Assembly: GCA_046297395.1 (NCBI GenBank) | Contig: JBKCNM010000082.1 | Coordinates: 1 to 31,528 of the forward strand | DNA length: 31,528 nucleotides | Origin: JBEICQ01 sp046297395 | Lineage (GTDB): Bacteria > Bacteroidota > Bacteroidia > UBA4408 | Reading direction: 5' to 3' | In this document: positions 8,099 to 15,731 of the stretch, piece after piece | Layout of the letters: each line of letters opens with the position of its first letter | How positions within the stretch are numbered: position 1 is the stretch's first letter | The notes under the pieces: model-generated | What the model saw: the letters and a program-made list of their open reading frames with translations, nothing else | What the model was told of the DNA's origin: nothing | The model's database searches: none | Translations under genes and position numbers: made by a program

Positions 8099-8127
8099 CC
8101 GGCGTGTTCATTCACGCCGGTTTTTTT
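8099..8127 (+). terminator. Rho-independent terminator of rpmH
   Basis: Perfect 8-bp stem CCGGCGTG / CACGCCGG (8099-8106 and 8113-8120), a 6-nt loop TTCATT, and seven T at 8121-8127. Confidence 0.92.
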
Positions 8128-8203
8128 GTTGCTATTCCCTGGCATGGCGCACCCCTCTGAAGCTTGCGCTAATCATTAACGATAAATCAATTCTAAATAC
8201 CGC

Positions 8204-9016
8204 TTACCCCTTGATGAAGATTACATTGTCGGTATAGTTTGCAGGAATCATGTCCGTATGTTTCATGCTACGGGGATATCCTTTGGGCAGATAAGCCTTG
8301 AAACCCATGGAGATGATAAACTGAAACAAATCATCCTTGGTAATACCCGCATGTAAACAATTGTCATCTATTTCCATCACCAGCACCATTCGTTTGCTTT
8401 GTGCAATGATTTTTCTGGCGCCATGCAGGCATTTGTATTCATGCCCCTCCACATCTATCTTCATTAAGTCTATCTCTTTGATTCCATGTGTATCGCAGTA
8501 CTCATCGAGTGTTGTTAGTTTGATTTTCTCCTGCTCTTCGCTCCCCACATGTTTGTTTATTGAGGCCGTTGTGAGACTCGGGGTGAAGAGGGTCGCTTCT
8601 TCATTCACATCAGACAAACCCATTTTTTCTAAAAGGATGTTATCGGCTCGGTTGAGCTTGATATTCTCTTCCAAAAACCTGATGGCTCTTGGATTGGGTT
8701 CAAAGGCAATGACCTTGCCATCACCCAGATACTTGCTCATGGGCAGCGCGTATGCACCAACATTGGCACCAACATCCACGAAAGTATCCCCTTTACGGGC
8801 AAGCCCGATTAATTTTAGAAGGGTATTTTTTTCATACAATCCCTTGAGGTAGATCTGTCGCATCACATGTTCGCGGGGATCAATCAAAAACTGCAAGCCC
8901 ATTGGGTTGGTGTAGTAAAAAGTACCCCGAGGAATTTGAACCATTCCTTCGATGTAATGCTTGCCGTAATCAATCGGGAAGTTTCTGAGGTAAGATAATA
9001 TCAGTGTGTTTTTCAT
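8204..9016 (-). CDS. FkbM family SAM-dependent methyltransferase
   Basis: This 270-residue protein has the FkbM hallmarks: FVDVGANVGAYA (SAM-binding, about residues 79-90), IAFEPNPRA (about 103-111), and LMKIDVEGHEYKCLHGA in the C-terminal half, in which Asp, Glu and His form the conserved DVEGHE motif. It transfers a methyl group from SAM, probably to a sugar or glycan hydroxyl; the acceptor is unknown. It is only distantly similar to the other FkbM protein in this window, so the two are not a recent duplication. It stands alone between the rpmH terminator and the rplT terminator. No convincing promoter was found in the 195 bases upstream. Confidence 0.88.
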   Translation of the reverse strand: MKNTLILSYLRNFPIDYGKHYIEGMVQIPRGTFYYTNPMGLQFLIDPREHVMRQIYLKGLYEKNTLLKLIGLARKGDTFVDVGANVGAYALPMSKYLGDGKVIAFEPNPRAIRFLEENIKLNRADNILLEKMGLSDVNEEATLFTPSLTTASINKHVGSEEQEKIKLTTLDEYCDTHGIKEIDLMKIDVEGHEYKCLHGARKIIAQSKRMVLVMEIDDNCLHAGITKDDLFQFIISMGFKAYLPKGYPRSMKHTDMIPANYTDNVIFIKG

Positions 9017-9211
9017 ATTGAGTCTTTGGATGAGTTAAACAAGGAGTCTATCCTTTTTGGTTACCCCGCCGTTTACACGGTAAAATGTGACATGCTTTGT
9101 TAATGCTGTTCTCAATCGGAACATTCATTATTTGGGCTGCGAATGTACAAAAGCCCCTCCAGATTATGCCCACTCCTCAATAGCCGATGAGCAGGAGATT
9201 GGCAAAAAACG

Positions 9212-9250
9212 GAATAAAAAAAAACCGCCCCCGTTTTTGCGGAGGCGGTT
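9212..9250 (-). terminator. Rho-independent terminator of the thrS-rplT operon
   Basis: On the minus strand an 11-bp stem AACCGCCTCCG / CGGGGGCGGTT (one G-U pair) with loop CAAAAA is followed by a run of ten T (9215-9224 as A on the plus strand). It lies 22 nt after the rplT stop. Confidence 0.92.
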
Positions 9251-9272
9251 AAACCATTTTATCCTTTCATTT

Positions 9273-9620
9273 TTATGCTTTTATTTTTTGAACAACAGCA
9301 CTGAAAGCTTCCGGGTGGTTGGTGGCAAGGTCTGCCAACACTTTGCGGTTGAGATCGATGTTGTGTTTATGGAGTTTCCCCATCAATTCGGAGTAGGACA
9401 TCCCGTGCTGTCTGGCAGCGGCATTGATACGGATAATCCAAAGCGAACGGAAATTACGCTTTTTGGTTTTCCTGTCCCTGTAGGCGTAGGTTAAGCCTTT
9501 TTCAAGAATGTTTTTGGCGATGGTGTACACATTTTTGCGTGCACCCCAATATCCTTTTGTTTGGTTAAGGATTTTTTTTCTGCGAGCCCTGGAGGCTACA
9601 TGGTTGACTGAGCGTGGCAT
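9273..9620 (-). CDS. rplT: Ribosomal protein bL20
   Basis: This 115-residue basic protein begins MPRSVNHVASRARRKKIL and contains GYWGARKNVYTIAKN, YAYRDRKTKKRNFRSLWI and RINAAARQHGMSYSE, all classic for bL20. It is an early 23S rRNA-binding assembly protein of the 50S subunit and in several bacteria represses its own operon. Its length is typical. It is the last gene of thrS-infC-rpmI-rplT and is followed by a strong terminator. An unusually long 93-nt spacer separates it from rpmI. Confidence 0.98.
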   Translation of the reverse strand: MPRSVNHVASRARRKKILNQTKGYWGARKNVYTIAKNILEKGLTYAYRDRKTKKRNFRSLWIIRINAAARQHGMSYSELMGKLHKHNIDLNRKVLADLATNHPEAFSAVVQKIKA

Positions 9621-9713
9621 GTTTTTTTACAGTTTTTTGGGTCTAGCGTCTTGGATGAAGACTTGTTGGGCTATGACACCGGGTGAATAACTTGTTTAAA
9701 CCAATCGGTTGAA

Positions 9714-9914
9714 TTACTTACCTAACAGCAACATACGCTTCACATTGCCCATGTCGGCAGGGTGAACCAATGTAGCGTGGGTTAGGCTGCGCTTTTGCTT
9801 GGTTGTTTTTTTGGTGAGGATGTGGCTTTTGAAGGCGTGCTTCCTCTTGATTTTACCTGTTCCGGTCAAAGAAAAGCGCTTCTTTGCACTGGAGTTGGTT
9901 TTCATTTTAGGCAT
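9714..9914 (-). CDS. rpmI: Ribosomal protein bL35
   Basis: This 66-residue basic protein (MPKMKTNSSAKKRFSLTGTG, then KRKHAFKSHILTKKTTKQKR) is bL35 of the 50S subunit, at the usual length. It lies 30 nt after infC in the conserved infC-rpmI-rplT order. Confidence 0.98.
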   Translation of the reverse strand: MPKMKTNSSAKKRFSLTGTGKIKRKHAFKSHILTKKTTKQKRSLTHATLVHPADMGNVKRMLLLGK

Positions 9915-9944
9915 GGCTCTGTGGCTCTATAGTGGATAAATGGT

Positions 9945-10466
9945 TTACTTTTTTTTGGGGGCAAGTAAGATTTGCATCTTCTTTCCTTCCATTAGCGGCA
10001 TTTGTTCAACCTTTCCGTGGTCGGCCAAATCCTGGGCAAATTTAAGCAAAAGGATTTCACCTTTCTCTTTAAAAAGAATGGATCGGCCTTTAAAAAATAC
10101 ATAGGCTTTCACCTTTGAGCCTTCCTCTAAAAACTTGATGGCATGGTTTTTCTTGAAGTTGAAGTCGTGGTCGTCGGTATTGGGACCAAACCTGATCTCT
10201 TTCACCACCACTTTGGAGGCCTTGGCTTTGATCTCTTTTTGCTTTTTTTTCTGGTCGTAGAGAAACTTCTTGTAATCAACGACCCTTGCCACTGGAGGAT
10301 CGGCACCGGGCGAAATGAGCACCAAGTCCAGACCGGCTTCGGCAGCAAGTCGTCGGGCTTCATCAATACCATAAACGGCATTGTTGTACTCTTCTCCTAC
10401 CACGCGTACCCTAGGCTCGGTGATGAATTCATTGATTTTGTGGAGTGCCTCCTTCTTTTGAGGCAT
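9945..10466 (-). CDS. infC: Translation initiation factor IF-3
   Basis: IF-3 binds the 30S subunit, keeps it apart from 50S and checks start codon and initiator tRNA. The 173-residue form starting at ATG 10466 shows the N-domain (KINEFI to ISPGADPPVARVVDYKKFLY, about 9-92), a Lys-rich linker helix (KKKQKEIKAKASKVV) and the C-domain (KEIRFGPNTDDHDFNFK to ILLAPKKK). The reading frame is open upstream back to the thrS stop, and a rare ATA codon at 10490 would add eight residues IKPPFRSR. These resemble the Arg- and Phe-containing leader of other Bacteroidota IF-3 proteins. Since infC is known to use rare start codons for autoregulation, the true start may be 10490. Confidence 0.95.
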   Translation of the reverse strand: MPQKKEALHKINEFITEPRVRVVGEEYNNAVYGIDEARRLAAEAGLDLVLISPGADPPVARVVDYKKFLYDQKKKQKEIKAKASKVVVKEIRFGPNTDDHDFNFKKNHAIKFLEEGSKVKAYVFFKGRSILFKEKGEILLLKFAQDLADHGKVEQMPLMEGKKMQILLAPKKK

Positions 10467-10508
10467 CCGTGAGCGGAATGGTGGTTTTATAGCGTCTGTA
10501 TTTGGTTG

Positions 10509-12461
10509 TTAGTCGTTTGATTCAAAAACAGGCATGATGCGGTTGATTTCCGAGGCCAGCATGTCTGCAAAGCCCTGCACCGAAAAACTCCCCAAGTCGC
10601 CGTGCCCGTGCCTGCGCACCGACACTGTTTGCTGCTCCATTTCCTTCTCTCCTACCACCAACATAAACGGAACTTTTTGTAACTCGGTTTCCCGTATCTT
10701 TTTGCCAATCTTTTCGTTACGGTCGTCAACGAAGCCGCGAATATCTAAACTTTTCAGGGAATCTGCAACCTTCTGGGCATATTCCACATATTTCTCAGAA
10801 ATCGGAAGAATGGCATATTGATCAGGGGTGAGCCACAACGGAAATTTTCCGGAGCAGTGTTCAATCAGCACGGCCACAAAACGCTCCAAAGAGCCAAAGG
10901 GTGCTCTGTGAATCATGACAGGGCGGTGCTTGGAATTATCAGCCCCGGTGTACTCCAGTTCAAAGCGCTCGGGCAGGTTGTAATCCACCTGTATGGTGCC
11001 CAATTGCCATTTTCTTCCCAAGGCATCTTTTACCATAAAATCAAGTTTGGGACCGTAAAATGCAGCTTCCCCATATTCGATGGTTCGGTTGAGGCCTTTT
11101 TCTTCAGCCGCTTCTATAATGGCCTGTTCAGCGAGCGCCCAGTTCTCTTCAGAACCAATGTATTTGCTTCGATTCACCTTGTCGCGCAAGGACACCTGCG
11201 CAACAAACTCAGTAAAATCAAGGGCTTTAAACACATATTGCACCAGGTTAATCACTTTAATAAACTCTTCCTTTACCTGGTCGGGCCTGCAAAAGAGGTG
11301 GGCATCATCCTGTGTAAATCCCCTCACCCTGGTAAGGCCGTGCAATTCCCCGGTTTGTTCGTACCTGTAAACAGTTCCAAACTCTGCCAGGCGAAGTGGC
11401 AAGTCTTTGTATGAACGCGGACGGCTTTTGTATATCTCGCAGTGATGCGGGCAGTTCATGGGTTTGAGGTAAAACTCCTCCCCTTCTGCCGGTGTGCGAA
11501 TAGGCTGAAATGAGTCTGCTCCGTATTTCTCGTAATGACCAGAAGTTACATACAGCGCTTTCGAAGCTATGTGCGGGGTAATCACCTGTACATAACCCAA
11601 AGAAGCTTGGGCCTTGGTTAAAAAACTCACCAATCGCTCGCGAAGGGCAGTGCCTTTGGGCAACCAAAGGGGCAAGCCAGCACCCACCTTCTCGGAGAAG
11701 GTAAACAACTCCAGCTCTTTGCCTATTTTTCTATGGTCTCTTTTCTTAGCCTCTTCAAGCAAAACAAGGTGCGCATCCAGGTCTTTTTGTTTGGTAAAAG
11801 TGATGCCGTAAATGCGGGTAAGCATCTTGTTTTTTTCATTTCCCCGCCAATACGCACCGGCTACATTGAGCAACTTTACAGCCTTGATATATGAAGTATC
11901 AGGGATGTGCGGACCGCGGCAGAGATCCACGAAGTTTCCCTGTTCATAAAAAGTGATTTCGCCATCATTCAGGCCTTCAATCAACTCCAGTTTATAAGGA
12001 TCATTCTTTTCTTTAAAGTATGCAATCGCATCTGCTTTGGAAACTTCCTTGCGGGTATAGCTTGATTTTTTTGCCGCCAGCTCAGTCATCTTGGCCTCGA
12101 TGGCAGGAAGGTCATCAAGAGTGATGTGGTGATTCCCGGAATCAATATCGTAATAGAATCCTGCATCAATGGCCGGTCCGATGCCAAATTGTGTGCCGGG
12201 GTACAATGCTTCAATGGCTTCTGCCATCAGGTGTGCTGATGAATGCCAGAGGGTTTGCATGCCTTGCGCATCTGAGGAAGTGAGCAATTGCAGGGTACAA
12301 TCAGATTGAATAGGACGATTGGCGTCCCAAACCTCCTCGTTTATTTTTGCTGCAAGCACATTTCTTGCCAGACCCTCGCTGATGCTGCGTGCTATTTGTA
12401 GCGCTGAGGTTCCTGATTCATACGACCTCTTGGCGCCATCGGGAAAAGTAACCTGAATCAT
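10509..12461 (-). CDS. thrS: Threonine-tRNA ligase
   Basis: ThrRS charges tRNA-Thr with threonine. The 650-residue protein shows the TGS domain (1-62, MIQVTFPDGA), an editing domain with HSSAH at 73-77 and CRGPH at 181-185, and the class II catalytic core with the zinc Cys337 in MNCPHH. It also has motif 2 (RYEQTGELHGLTRVRGF), motif 3 (HRAPFGSLERF) and the anticodon domain (YAILPISEKYVEYA onward). The ATG at 12461 was chosen because the TGS domain begins there; a longer reading from 12548 would overlap the upstream gene by 77 nt and add unrelated residues. It lies 10 nt after the DUF6580 gene and 42 nt before infC. No T-box is seen, as expected outside Firmicutes. Confidence 0.98.
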   Translation of the reverse strand: MIQVTFPDGAKRSYESGTSALQIARSISEGLARNVLAAKINEEVWDANRPIQSDCTLQLLTSSDAQGMQTLWHSSAHLMAEAIEALYPGTQFGIGPAIDAGFYYDIDSGNHHITLDDLPAIEAKMTELAAKKSSYTRKEVSKADAIAYFKEKNDPYKLELIEGLNDGEITFYEQGNFVDLCRGPHIPDTSYIKAVKLLNVAGAYWRGNEKNKMLTRIYGITFTKQKDLDAHLVLLEEAKKRDHRKIGKELELFTFSEKVGAGLPLWLPKGTALRERLVSFLTKAQASLGYVQVITPHIASKALYVTSGHYEKYGADSFQPIRTPAEGEEFYLKPMNCPHHCEIYKSRPRSYKDLPLRLAEFGTVYRYEQTGELHGLTRVRGFTQDDAHLFCRPDQVKEEFIKVINLVQYVFKALDFTEFVAQVSLRDKVNRSKYIGSEENWALAEQAIIEAAEEKGLNRTIEYGEAAFYGPKLDFMVKDALGRKWQLGTIQVDYNLPERFELEYTGADNSKHRPVMIHRAPFGSLERFVAVLIEHCSGKFPLWLTPDQYAILPISEKYVEYAQKVADSLKSLDIRGFVDDRNEKIGKKIRETELQKVPFMLVVGEKEMEQQTVSVRRHGHGDLGSFSVQGFADMLASEINRIMPVFESND

Positions 12462-12471
12462 GAAATACCAA

Positions 12472-13020
12472 TCAGGAATGTTGCAGGCTTTGGGTGCGGA
12501 ATGCAAAACGCAAAGCGTAGAAGATGGCAAGGGAATACATGACATCACCGGCCAGCTGATTGCCTAAAAACGGGAGGGCTGCATAATAACAACCAAGCAG
12601 ACCTTCGGTGGTCATGGGATAGAGCCCGGCTGAAAGCCAGGTTCCAAAATTGGACACAATCCAAAACAACATACCAGCACCAAATCCGGAGAATAACCAG
12701 TGAGAAGGTTTTGTTGGCTTCATATAGGTGGCTGCCAAAACCACCAGCATTACCGGAGCGTAGACAAACAAAATACCGGGACTCAGAAAATACTCATTGA
12801 AAGGAATGTTGCTATTGAGCAACTGCCATGAAGCCAGGTCACCTGCCAGCATGAGGAGGAATCCGGCAAGGATTGCAAGAAACCTTCGCTCGAGCAATAC
12901 ACCCGTGGCAAATGAAATAGCCATGATGGGGGTGAAATTGTAGGGATGTGGCAACAATCTGCCTGCCAGCGTGAGGAGCAGTGCAGAGAATAAAAATACT
13001 AGGGATTGGCGTGATGTCAT
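12472..13020 (-). CDS. DUF6580 family putative membrane transport protein
   Basis: This 182-residue integral membrane protein has about five hydrophobic segments. It carries the motifs LPHPYNFTPIMAISF near the N-terminus and FGTWLSAGLYPMTTEGL and CYYAALPFLGNQLAGDVMYS near the C-terminus, typical of DUF6580, a putative transporter family distantly like ECF substrate-binding components. The substrate is unknown. The start is ATG 13020: a longer reading from TTG 13074 would run through a near-perfect promoter (13045-13074). It is the first gene of the operon that continues into thrS 10 nt later, an odd partner for translation genes. Confidence 0.85.
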   Translation of the reverse strand: MTSRQSLVFLFSALLLTLAGRLLPHPYNFTPIMAISFATGVLLERRFLAILAGFLLMLAGDLASWQLLNSNIPFNEYFLSPGILFVYAPVMLVVLAATYMKPTKPSHWLFSGFGAGMLFWIVSNFGTWLSAGLYPMTTEGLLGCYYAALPFLGNQLAGDVMYSLAIFYALRFAFRTQSLQHS

Positions 13021-13044
13021 GTGCTTGGCTCGAATGAAAGTGTG

Positions 13045-13074
13045 CAAAAATACAAAGGCACGGGGATATTGCAA
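13045..13074 (-). promoter_or_regulatory. Promoter of the DUF6580-thrS-infC-rpmI-rplT operon
   Basis: On the minus strand TTG (13074-13072), a 19-nt spacer, then TATTTTTG (13052-13045), a perfect TAnnTTTG. The following bases give TTTGCACACT, identical to the rpmH promoter. The predicted start lies about 20 nt before the DUF6580 ATG at 13020. Confidence 0.8.
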
Positions 13075-13276
13075 GTTTTACAAGTTTAAATGTTTTACCT
13101 CCTGTTTGTATGGCCGGAAATAGTTTGCGCTTACCCCTGTCCATCGCATGAAGATAGCCGAAGGAGAATATTTCAGCTGATGAAAAAGTTTTGTTTAAGC
13201 ATGCAGGGAGGTACAATCTTAGACAAATGACTTGCCTGTCCGATTGAGAAAAAAATTCCTGTCTAAAAAAAGAAAA

Positions 13277-14152
13277 TCAGAGAGACATGGGAACTTCCAT
13301 GAGCAAAATCTCAGAGGAGTCAGACAGTGCCTCCATAGAGAGTGAAGAAATGTCCCATATGCCCATTCCATCTCGTTTGTCGAGAGCTTGGCCATGGAAG
13401 GAAAAGCTCCCTTTGAGCACAAATGCATACACCCCGTTCTTTGCATCTTTGATCTGATATTCAAGAGATTTTCCTTTGTCAAAACTGCCCAGGTGAAACC
13501 AGGCGTTCTGATGAATCCAAACGCCTTCATCTTCTGCACTGGGTGAAAGTATCTGCTGCAAGCGGTTGTGTTTGTCTTCGGCTTTTAATGAAATCTGATC
13601 GTACCGAGGAGGCACATTTCTTTTGTTGGGAATGACCCATATCTGCAGAAATTTTACCTGCTTATCGGCGTTTTTATTGTACTCGCTGTGTGTGATGCCG
13701 GTGCCGGCGCTCATCACCTGAATGTCTCCTTTTTTAATCACCGCTACATTGCCCATGCTGTCTTTGTGTTCGAGGTCGCCTTCGAGCGGAATGCTGATGA
13801 TTTCCATGTTGTCGTGAGGGTGCACACCAAAACCCATCCCTGCCTGCACCGTATCGTCGTTAAGTACCCTGAGAACACCAAAATGCATTCTCTCGGGGTT
13901 ATAATAATTGGCAAAACTAAATGTGTGATGAGATTTGAGCCAGCCATGGTTGGCAAGTCCCCTGCTGTCTGCCTTGTGCAAAATCATGTTCTCCATATTT
14001 TTTGATTGTGTGTTGCTGATGTGATTAAAGCCGATGATTTCCAGTTCTCTTAATTCATCGTTGCTGTTTTGGGACAACCCAGCAATGGCCCCTGAAGAGG
14101 AGAAGATAAAGGATCCCAAAAAGCCTTTTTTGATAAATTCTTTTCTATTCAT
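13277..14152 (-). CDS. Pirin family protein with an N-terminal leader
   Basis: This 291-residue bicupin protein has the pirin N-domain motifs HKADSRG, HTFSFANYY, FGVLRVLNDD and the metal-binding set His111-x-His113 (GVHPHDNME) with His155-x-Glu157 (GITHSEYN), matching the four iron ligands known from pirins. Pirins are iron proteins with reported quercetinase or redox-switch roles; the role here is unknown. Before the normal pirin start (MENMILHKADSRG, residue 53) there is a leader MNRKEFIKKGFLGSFIFSSSG. It looks like a signal or Tat-like peptide with Arg-Lys instead of twin Arg, followed by a linker. ATG 14152 begins this leader; the codons upstream of it lack similarity. Confidence 0.9.
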   Translation of the reverse strand: MNRKEFIKKGFLGSFIFSSSGAIAGLSQNSNDELRELEIIGFNHISNTQSKNMENMILHKADSRGLANHGWLKSHHTFSFANYYNPERMHFGVLRVLNDDTVQAGMGFGVHPHDNMEIISIPLEGDLEHKDSMGNVAVIKKGDIQVMSAGTGITHSEYNKNADKQVKFLQIWVIPNKRNVPPRYDQISLKAEDKHNRLQQILSPSAEDEGVWIHQNAWFHLGSFDKGKSLEYQIKDAKNGVYAFVLKGSFSFHGQALDKRDGMGIWDISSLSMEALSDSSEILLMEVPMSL

Positions 14153-14413
14153 AAAGGTAATACAAATGGAATGTTCTCCTGTATTAACAGTCTTTACATT
14201 AAAAAGTTCAGCAGAATTCTCCCTCCAAAGAAGACACAATTCGCTCTACAAGAAAGTCAATGCTGATTTATATGTGTTGGTTTGAAAGTTGCGTTTATCA
14301 ATGGTTGGTTGTTGGTATATGAAGCGCTGAGTGTGGGCAAAAGATGGACTGAAAGAGTAAAGTGTAAGGAAAGAAATGATATCAACAAGCACCGCAAACC
14401 TTCCAAAAAATTA

Positions 14414-15493
14414 TCAGGGATTGGCAAGCCTGTATCTTGCTTCATCTAGTGCAAACCAATGAAGCAAAATGCCTTTTTCTTGAAATTCCTGCGCCAAAAC
14501 AAATCCAAGTTTTGTAAGGACGCTTTCTGAGCGGTGATTTCCGCAAATGTTTAGAGCACCAATCTCTGAGGCTCGGAGTTTTTCAAAACCATACCTGATC
14601 ACTGCTCCGGCTGCCTCGCTGGCATATCCGTTTCCCCAGTATTTTCGTTTAAAACGATAAGCCAGTTCAAAAAAATCGGACCTGCCATTCATCGTTTCTT
14701 TATGCCATTGTAGTCCGCACCAGCCAAGACATGCTCCGCTTAGTTTATCAATCACTGCCCATCCACCTATGCCGTAAGCTGCATATTGTTTTCGAATCTT
14801 GTCTATCGCTTCTTTCTCTTCCTGCAAAGAGGTCATTGGTTTGCTTTCCATGTAGCGATGGACTTCAGGATCGGCATCCATTTCATACATGTCTGCCGCA
14901 TCTTCAGGAAGAATTTCACGCAAGAAAAGTCTTGGAGTGATGGCATGAATCTGAATAGGTTGAGAAACAAATTGATGATCTATTATTTTCTCAAAAGCCT
15001 TTCTCGGGCTGCCGCTGAAATACACTTGTCCGCAATAGGCATAGCCACCTTTTTCCAGCACAGAGAGCATGGCAAGGTTATCATAATTGGTATCAACTTT
15101 TACACTTCCTATTTTTAAACGAGCAGCAAGCTCTTCAATCTGTCTGAAAAGAACTTTTATCCAGCCTTTTCCCAAAAATTCTTCTGCTACTGCAACGCGA
15201 TGAACCACCAGAAAATGAGAGTTGCTTAGCCAGTTTCCTTCAATATGATCATAGGCAGGTTCGTCGTTGATGAGGATGGCACAATAGGCAAGAATCTGCC
15301 CGTTTAATGTGAGTAAATAACCGATGCCTCTTTCAATGTCGGAGGCGACGGTATCTTTGTTGGGGTATCCGTTTTGCCATTGATTGCTTCCATCATCCCT
15401 GCGTCTTTGAATGGCCTTTTGTAGGATTTGCCATACAATTGCCTGATCTGCCGGCCGGGCCTTTGTTAGCAGGGTATTGATATGATCTGACAT
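14414..15493 (-). CDS. Fused double GNAT N-acetyltransferase
   Basis: This 359-residue protein joins two GNAT acetyltransferase domains. Residues about 8-165 form a GNAT with the acetyl-CoA-binding strand and loop 'LVVHRVAVAEEFLGKGW' and a C-terminal 'LEKGGYAYCGQVYF'. Residues about 180-359 form a RimJ/RimL-like GNAT beginning 'ITPRLFLREILPED', with 'YWGNGYASEAAGAVIRYGFE' as its P-loop-like motif. The ATG at 15493 is preferred to a TTG at 15517 in the same frame. RimJ/RimL enzymes acetylate protein N-termini, while other GNATs modify antibiotics or small amines; the substrates here are unknown. It follows a hairpin-rich spacer, so it is probably transcribed separately from the M13 peptidase gene. 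Confidence 0.88.
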   Translation of the reverse strand: MSDHINTLLTKARPADQAIVWQILQKAIQRRRDDGSNQWQNGYPNKDTVASDIERGIGYLLTLNGQILAYCAILINDEPAYDHIEGNWLSNSHFLVVHRVAVAEEFLGKGWIKVLFRQIEELAARLKIGSVKVDTNYDNLAMLSVLEKGGYAYCGQVYFSGSPRKAFEKIIDHQFVSQPIQIHAITPRLFLREILPEDAADMYEMDADPEVHRYMESKPMTSLQEEKEAIDKIRKQYAAYGIGGWAVIDKLSGACLGWCGLQWHKETMNGRSDFFELAYRFKRKYWGNGYASEAAGAVIRYGFEKLRASEIGALNICGNHRSESVLTKLGFVLAQEFQEKGILLHWFALDEARYRLANP

Positions 15494-15584
15494 GAAGATT
15501 TTGTGTCTGTCGGACAAAAGAACAAATTATAAAAAAGAATTCGCCAAAATTGAAAAACCAGTAGTGTATTTTATCACTGCACCT

Positions 15585-15604
15585 TGCGGGGGTTCTCCCC
15601 CGCA
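15585..15604. repeat. Hairpin 1 of the 15.6-kb spacer
   Basis: Perfect 8-bp inverted repeat TGCGGGGG / CCCCCGCA with a TTCT loop. No T-run follows on either strand, so it is not an ordinary terminator. It is the first of three hairpins in 107 bases. Confidence 0.7.
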
Positions 15605-15627
15605 GCTCGTTAGCGATTGGAGCGGTT

Positions 15628-15650
15628 ACTTTTTTGCAAGTCAAAAAAGT
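15628..15650. repeat. Hairpin 2 of the 15.6-kb spacer
   Basis: Perfect 9-bp inverted repeat ACTTTTTTG / CAAAAAAGT with loop CAAGT. The sequence has the look of the A/T-stemmed dispersed repeats common in Bacteroidota spacers, but this is from memory. Confidence 0.65.
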
Positions 15651-15666
15651 GTGAGCGTAAAGCGCG

Positions 15667-15691
15667 CCGCGGCAGGATTTAACTGCCGCGG
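15667..15691. repeat. Hairpin 3 of the 15.6-kb spacer
   Basis: Perfect 9-bp inverted repeat CCGCGGCAG / CTGCCGCGG with a 7-nt loop GATTTAA. It lies 41 bases after the end of the M13 peptidase gene (minus strand); T-rich runs between them (15698-15720) come before the stem, the wrong order for a terminator. Confidence 0.7.
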
Positions 15692-15731
15692 AACGACCAA
15701 AAAAAAGACTTAAAAAAAGTATCCTTTGCCT

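Noticed and set aside
9017..9211. Possible tRNA or small RNA between the FkbM gene and the rplT terminator
   Set aside because: No cloverleaf, no T-arm GTTCRA pattern and no ORF; only a short CCGT/ACGG palindrome near 9069-9080.
10818..11414. A 198-codon open frame opposite thrS
   Set aside because: It is the antisense shadow of the conserved ThrRS catalytic core.
12462..12548. A longer thrS reading frame starting at 12548
   Set aside because: The extra 29 residues overlap the DUF6580 gene, have no likeness to ThrRS and precede the natural TGS start MIQVTFPDGA.
13021..13074. A longer DUF6580 frame from TTG 13074
   Set aside because: It would translate through a near-perfect promoter (13045-13074) and begins with a TTG; the ATG at 13020 gives the family's usual start.
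15585..15691. Reading the three hairpins as rho-independent terminators
   Set aside because: None is followed by a T-run on either strand in the right order; the T-rich stretch near 15698-15720 precedes the third stem for minus-strand transcripts.
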